10,014 bases of DNA, taken from NCBI GenBank assembly GCA_965660195.1, contig CBFHZM010000066.1, positions 1 through 10,014 of the forward strand. Reading direction: 5' to 3'. Both the position numbers and the translations under genes were made by a program. This stretch comes from JAYODZ01 sp965660195 (lineage in GTDB: Bacteria > Pseudomonadota > Alphaproteobacteria > RS24). The notes beneath the pieces are model-generated. The model ran no database searches and was not told where the DNA came from. It worked only from the letters and a program-made list of their open reading frames with translations. Positions 7,538 through 10,014 of this stretch are shown in pieces. Positions within the stretch are counted from its first letter, which is position 1. Every line of letters begins with the position of its first letter.

Positions 7538-8314
7538 ATGGAGAGAGCTATTTTTACGCTAGACAAAAAAATTGTTTTTATCACGGGTGCGGCGTCGGGG
7601 ATTGGCAAGGCCACGACCATGCTGTGCAAAGAACTTGGTGCGCGCGTGGTGGCGGCCGATTTAGGCCCAGCTGACGAGACTAAGAACACTCTGTCTCTGT
7701 CTGAAAATGATTTGGCGCTGCAAGTTGATGTCAGCGATGAAGCCAGTGTAAACGCGGCCATGGCGCAGGTTAAAGCAACCTATGGCCAGCTCGATGGCGT
7801 CGTCAATTCGGCTGGCATTAGCGGTATGGGCGCGGCGCATCAGGTGCCGCTTGCCAGTTGGCAGAAAACCATCGAGGTACACATGACGGGAACATTCCTT
7901 GTCTGCCAAAAAGCGCTAGAGCTATTTCTCGAACAAAAATCGGGCGCCATTGTTAATGTCGCGTCGACCTATGGCCTAATCGGTGGCACAGGAAATTTCT
8001 CTTATAACTCGGCCAAGGGCGGCATTGTGCAGATGACGCGGTGTTTGGCGGCTGATTATGGGCCAATGAATATTCGCGCCAATTGCGTAGCGCCGGGATA
8101 TATCGAGACCCCGATGACGACCATGCTTGATGGTGAAGCAGCCGAGCCATTCCGTAATCGATTTGTCGAGATGCATTCCCTCAAACGTGCAGGGAAGCCC
8201 GAGGAAGTCGCGCGGGCTATCGTCTTTTTGTTGTCTGATGCCTCGTCCTATGTGACGGGGGCTGCTCTGCCGGTTGATGGCGGTTATTCGGCGGCTAAGG
8301 AAATCATTTTATGA
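7538..8314 (+). CDS. Short-chain dehydrogenase/reductase with His in place of catalytic Asn
   Basis: A 258-residue classical SDR with TGAASGIG (16-23), an Asp ending beta2 (D41, suggesting NAD(H)), QVDVSD, NSAG, S143, Y156-xxx-K160, RANCVAPGYIETPM and the final VTGAALPVDGG. At the position where the helix alpha4 Asn of the N-S-Y-K tetrad normally sits (VNxxG), this protein reads VHMTG, giving H115. The start is uncertain. ATG 7538 is the only in-frame ATG before the Rossmann motif but has no good Shine-Dalgarno site, while GGAGAG sits just after it and could serve a non-standard start such as ATT 7550. A 38-base gap separates it from the Rieske gene, and its end overlaps the next gene by ATGA. 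The substrate is unknown, presumably a hydroxyl made by the oxygenase. Confidence 0.88.
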   Translation: MERAIFTLDKKIVFITGAASGIGKATTMLCKELGARVVAADLGPADETKNTLSLSENDLALQVDVSDEASVNAAMAQVKATYGQLDGVVNSAGISGMGAAHQVPLASWQKTIEVHMTGTFLVCQKALELFLEQKSGAIVNVASTYGLIGGTGNFSYNSAKGGIVQMTRCLAADYGPMNIRANCVAPGYIETPMTTMLDGEAAEPFRNRFVEMHSLKRAGKPEEVARAIVFLLSDASSYVTGAALPVDGGYSAAKEIIL

Positions 8315-8766
8315 GTTATGAATTCAGCGAGCTTGATCTTAAAATTGTTGAGCTGCTGAAGTCTGACGGCCGCATGAGTAACCAAAAAATTGCGACAGCG
8401 CTCGGAGTTACCACCTCCAAGGTCGCCACCCGCATACGTCGTATGAATAAAGCGGAAGCCATGCGCATTGTCGCGGTCACTGACTTTTCAGCTTTTAACT
8501 ATAATATCTTGTTGCCAATCGGGGTTGATGTGAAGGGTCGCGAAGCCAGCGAGGTTGCAGAAGACTTCGCAAAAATCGATCAAGTCGCTGTGGTACAATT
8601 ATGTGCCGGCAAACATGATATTGAGCTTTTGGTGACCTTAGAGAGTATGGACGATTTGCAGCCGTTGCTTCTCGATAAATTCTCTCAAATCAAAGGTGTG
8701 CGCGCGCTTGAAAGCGCGGTCGCCGTCGATATTGTCAAATTTGATTTCGATGTGGCGCCGATATGA
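8311..8766 (+). CDS. Lrp/AsnC-family transcriptional regulator (first of a pair)
   Basis: A 151-residue protein of normal length for Lrp/AsnC. An N-terminal helix-turn-helix (about 8-48: LDLKIVELLKSDGRMSNQKI, then ALGVTTSKVATRIRRM) is followed by a ligand-binding RAM-type alpha/beta domain (about 65-148) with the DQVAVVQLCAGKHDIELLV core. Such proteins form dimers and octamers and respond to amino acids or other small molecules; in catabolic clusters some respond to pathway intermediates. AAGGAAA lies 7 bases upstream and the start overlaps the SDR stop (ATGA), showing cotranslation with the operon. Likely targets are the divergent control region and the receptor promoter, which is inference. 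Confidence 0.92.
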   Translation: MSYEFSELDLKIVELLKSDGRMSNQKIATALGVTTSKVATRIRRMNKAEAMRIVAVTDFSAFNYNILLPIGVDVKGREASEVAEDFAKIDQVAVVQLCAGKHDIELLVTLESMDDLQPLLLDKFSQIKGVRALESAVAVDIVKFDFDVAPI

Positions 8767-9260
8767 TGCAGAGCGAAAATATTGATAAGCTGAACCGCAA
8801 TATTATTGAGCTTCTGGCTCAGGATGCTCGCATTTCCAATCGCAGTATTGCCAGCCAGCTCGATGTAACCGAGGGTACGGTTCGCGCCCGGATTAAATGG
8901 CTCGAGCAGAATAATTTTATCCGTATCACGGCTATCACCAACATGTCTTATATGGAAAAGCCGCAGCTCGCGTTTATTGGCATTCATGCCGAACAGAGCC
9001 TGCTCAAGCAAACCGCTGCCCAGATTGCAGAGATGGATGAAATTAACGCCGTTATTATCCTCCTAGGTCGTTACGACATATTGGCGATTGGTCTATTTTC
9101 GGGCCTAGAGCAATTGCGGCGTACGGGGAGTGATAAAATATTGGCGATGGATGGCGTCCGCCATATTGAGACGACGATCGTCACTGATATTAAAAAATAC
9201 AATAATCACTTAGCGAAAATCGTTCCGTTACAATCCAAATATAAATTGAGCTTTAAGTAG
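8763..9260 (+). CDS. Lrp/AsnC-family transcriptional regulator (second of a pair)
   Basis: A 165-residue paralogue of the preceding regulator. The HTH (about 8-50: LNRNIIELLAQDARISNRSI, then VTEGTVRARIKWLE) lines up with that of its neighbour, and the RAM-type domain with INAVIILLGRYDILAIGLF follows. It ends in a basic tail of about 20 residues (KKYNNHLAKIVPLQSKYKL) that the first copy lacks. The start overlaps the previous stop (ATGA). There is no clear Shine-Dalgarno site, so translation likely depends on coupling to the upstream gene; ATG 8766, the next codon, is an equally possible start. Coupled production at a fixed ratio suggests the two may form a mixed complex. Confidence 0.9.
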   Translation: MMQSENIDKLNRNIIELLAQDARISNRSIASQLDVTEGTVRARIKWLEQNNFIRITAITNMSYMEKPQLAFIGIHAEQSLLKQTAAQIAEMDEINAVIILLGRYDILAIGLFSGLEQLRRTGSDKILAMDGVRHIETTIVTDIKKYNNHLAKIVPLQSKYKLSFK

Positions 9261-9313
9261 AATTTTTACGCTACTGATGGCGCGTTATGGGCCCCTATTT
9301 CGTCATAAAAATG

Positions 9314-9342
9314 GTGGATTTTGAGGTCTAACCACTGTTTTT
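9314..9342 (+). terminator. Weak terminator candidate after the regulator pair
   Basis: A short 4-bp stem, GTGG (9314-9317) with CCAC (9332-9335), is followed by TGTTTTT. The stem is too short and the loop too long for a strong intrinsic terminator, so this is a low-confidence candidate for the end of the operon transcript. Confidence 0.2.
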
Positions 9343-9351
9343 ACAGGCCTT

Positions 9352-9389
9352 TATTTCTATTTGTTGCATTTTGGCAACAAATAGAAATA
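9352..9389. promoter_or_regulatory. Perfect 16-bp inverted repeat upstream of receptor gene
   Basis: TATTTCTATTTGTTGC (9352-9367) and GCAACAAATAGAAATA (9374-9389) are exact reverse complements around the 6-base loop ATTTTG. No T run follows on the plus strand, which argues against a standard terminator. The repeat ends 26 bases before a TTGACA box and about 85 bases before the receptor ATG. It could be a large operator for a dimeric regulator, or an RNA hairpin ending the upstream transcript. Confidence 0.6.
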
Positions 9390-9415
9390 TTGCAAATTTA
9401 CGAAGGTGGCTCGCA

Positions 9416-9446
9416 TTGACAGTTTTAGGCATCGGACCAATATAGA
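9416..9446 (+). promoter_or_regulatory. Putative sigma70-like promoter of the TonB-receptor gene
   Basis: A consensus TTGACA at 9416-9421 is followed by AATATA (9439-9444, 17-base spacer) overlapping TATAGA (9441-9446, 19-base spacer). Transcription would start near 9450, at the small palindrome TGTATACA (9450-9457), leaving a leader of about 25 bases with a strong AAGGAGGT ribosome site. Confidence 0.5.
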
Positions 9447-9474
9447 CATTGTATACACACACAAGGAGGTTGTG

Positions 9475-10014
9475 ATGGGTTATTCCAAATCCAAGTCTAT
9501 TAAACGCGTGCTGCTGGCGGGTTGCGCGCTATCGGTGCTTGTACCGGGGGTCGCGAGCTTTGCACAAAGCATTGATGAAATTGTTGTGACAGCACGGCGC
9601 CAAAGCGAAAGCCTGCGCGACGTGCCTGCAACTGTATCGGTGATCACTGCTGATACGCTGGAGCGAACGGGAGCCCAAACGGCCGAAGATTTCTTGAATT
9701 TGACGCCGGGTGTGACGATTGTCACCAATACGGCTGAAGCCGGCGACACGCAGATCAATATTCGTGGCATGAACGGTGCCCGCGATGCCGAAGGCTCGGT
9801 GGCACTCGTTGTTGACGGTATTTTGAAAACTAATACAGCGCAATTAAACCAGAACCATGGGACGCTGCGTCAGGTTGAGGTTCTTAAAGGGCCTCAGGGC
9901 GCTATTTACGGCCGGAACGCGGCAGCAGGTGCCAGTGCTGTCTCAACGTTGAAAGCGGGCGATAGCTTTGAAGGTAAGTTTGAAATTTCGGGCGGCGAAG
10001 ATTCGACTTATTCA
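9475..10014 (+). CDS. TonB-dependent outer-membrane receptor, 5' part
   Basis: The first 180 residues of a TonB-dependent receptor; the barrel lies outside the window. The N-terminus is basic (KSKSIKR) followed by a hydrophobic stretch and an A-S-F-A cleavage site near residue 30, a Sec signal peptide for export. IDEIVVTARR (33-42) is the TonB box region. The plug domain follows with VPATVSVITADTLERTGA, LNLTPGV, INIRGM, the VALVVDGI strand and VEVLKGPQGAIYGRNA (about 134-149). The segment after that reads AAGASAVSTLKAGD, where most receptors have a GGAVNIVTK-like stretch. AAGGAGGT lies 4 bases before the ATG, a strong site. Such proteins import iron complexes, sugars, vitamins or hydrophobic compounds. 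Next to this cluster, uptake of the pathway substrate is the likely role, though that is inference. Confidence 0.93.
   Translation, partial: MGYSKSKSIKRVLLAGCALSVLVPGVASFAQSIDEIVVTARRQSESLRDVPATVSVITADTLERTGAQTAEDFLNLTPGVTIVTNTAEAGDTQINIRGMNGARDAEGSVALVVDGILKTNTAQLNQNHGTLRQVEVLKGPQGAIYGRNAAAGASAVSTLKAGDSFEGKFEISGGEDSTYS

Noticed and set aside
7201..7674. 157-codon plus-strand frame across the Rieske-SDR junction
   Set aside because: It overlaps two well-supported genes in another frame and lacks any domain or ribosome site.
9514..9525. LAGC lipobox-like motif in the receptor signal peptide
   Set aside because: The hydrophobic stretch before the Cys is only about five residues and hydrophobicity continues after it to an ordinary ASFA cleavage site, so signal peptidase I processing is more likely.
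1..10014. CRISPR array, tRNA/rRNA genes, insertion sequence or prophage parts
   Set aside because: No regularly spaced repeats, transposase or integrase motifs, or tRNA-like cloverleaf were found. The intergenic space is short and holds only the repeats reported.

Overview
The window looks like part of a catabolic gene cluster of a Gram-negative bacterium. The evidence is a TonB-dependent outer-membrane receptor at the right end, good Shine-Dalgarno sites and moderate GC. I lean towards an alphaproteobacterium (sphingomonad- or Kordiimonas-like), but this rests on the style of the receptor and the enzymes and is only a guess. The enzyme set is four short-chain dehydrogenases (SDRs), a 3-ketosteroid-dehydrogenase-type flavoprotein, a Rieske oxygenase, an acyl-CoA ligase and an amidohydrolase-fold protein. 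This fits breakdown of a steroid or a similar polycyclic, terpenoid-like compound.

Left part (1-2045, + strand): the 3' end of an SDR whose C-terminus resembles the IpdF-type reductases of steroid C/D-ring degradation, then a KstD-family flavoprotein. A short GC-rich palindrome at 2054-2074 separates this unit from the convergent one. Next part (2085-3680, - strand): two SDRs in tandem, one with an NADP-type and one with an NAD-type fingerprint, whose genes are 12 bases apart.

Middle (3681-3843): a short divergent control region with an 11-bp direct repeat (TGCGTAATATA) and a third related element. A TATAAT box lies inside the right-hand copy.

Right part (3844-9260, + strand): a tightly packed operon-like run of acyl-CoA ligase, amidohydrolase-fold protein, Rieske oxygenase, SDR and two overlapping Lrp/AsnC regulators. 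Stop-start distances are 0 to about 40 bases, and ATGA overlaps join the last three genes. A 214-base gap follows, with a perfect 16-bp inverted repeat and a sigma70-like promoter. The 5' end of a TonB-dependent receptor gene then runs off the window.

Working model (inference): the receptor imports the hydrophobic substrate. The ligase activates a carboxylated substrate or intermediate as its CoA thioester. The Rieske oxygenase hydroxylates the ring system, and the SDRs and the KstD-like enzyme oxidise and desaturate it. The twin Lrp/AsnC proteins sense an intermediate and may act on the repeats in the divergent control region. The oddest member is the amidohydrolase-fold protein, which has lost almost all metal ligands expected for its family.
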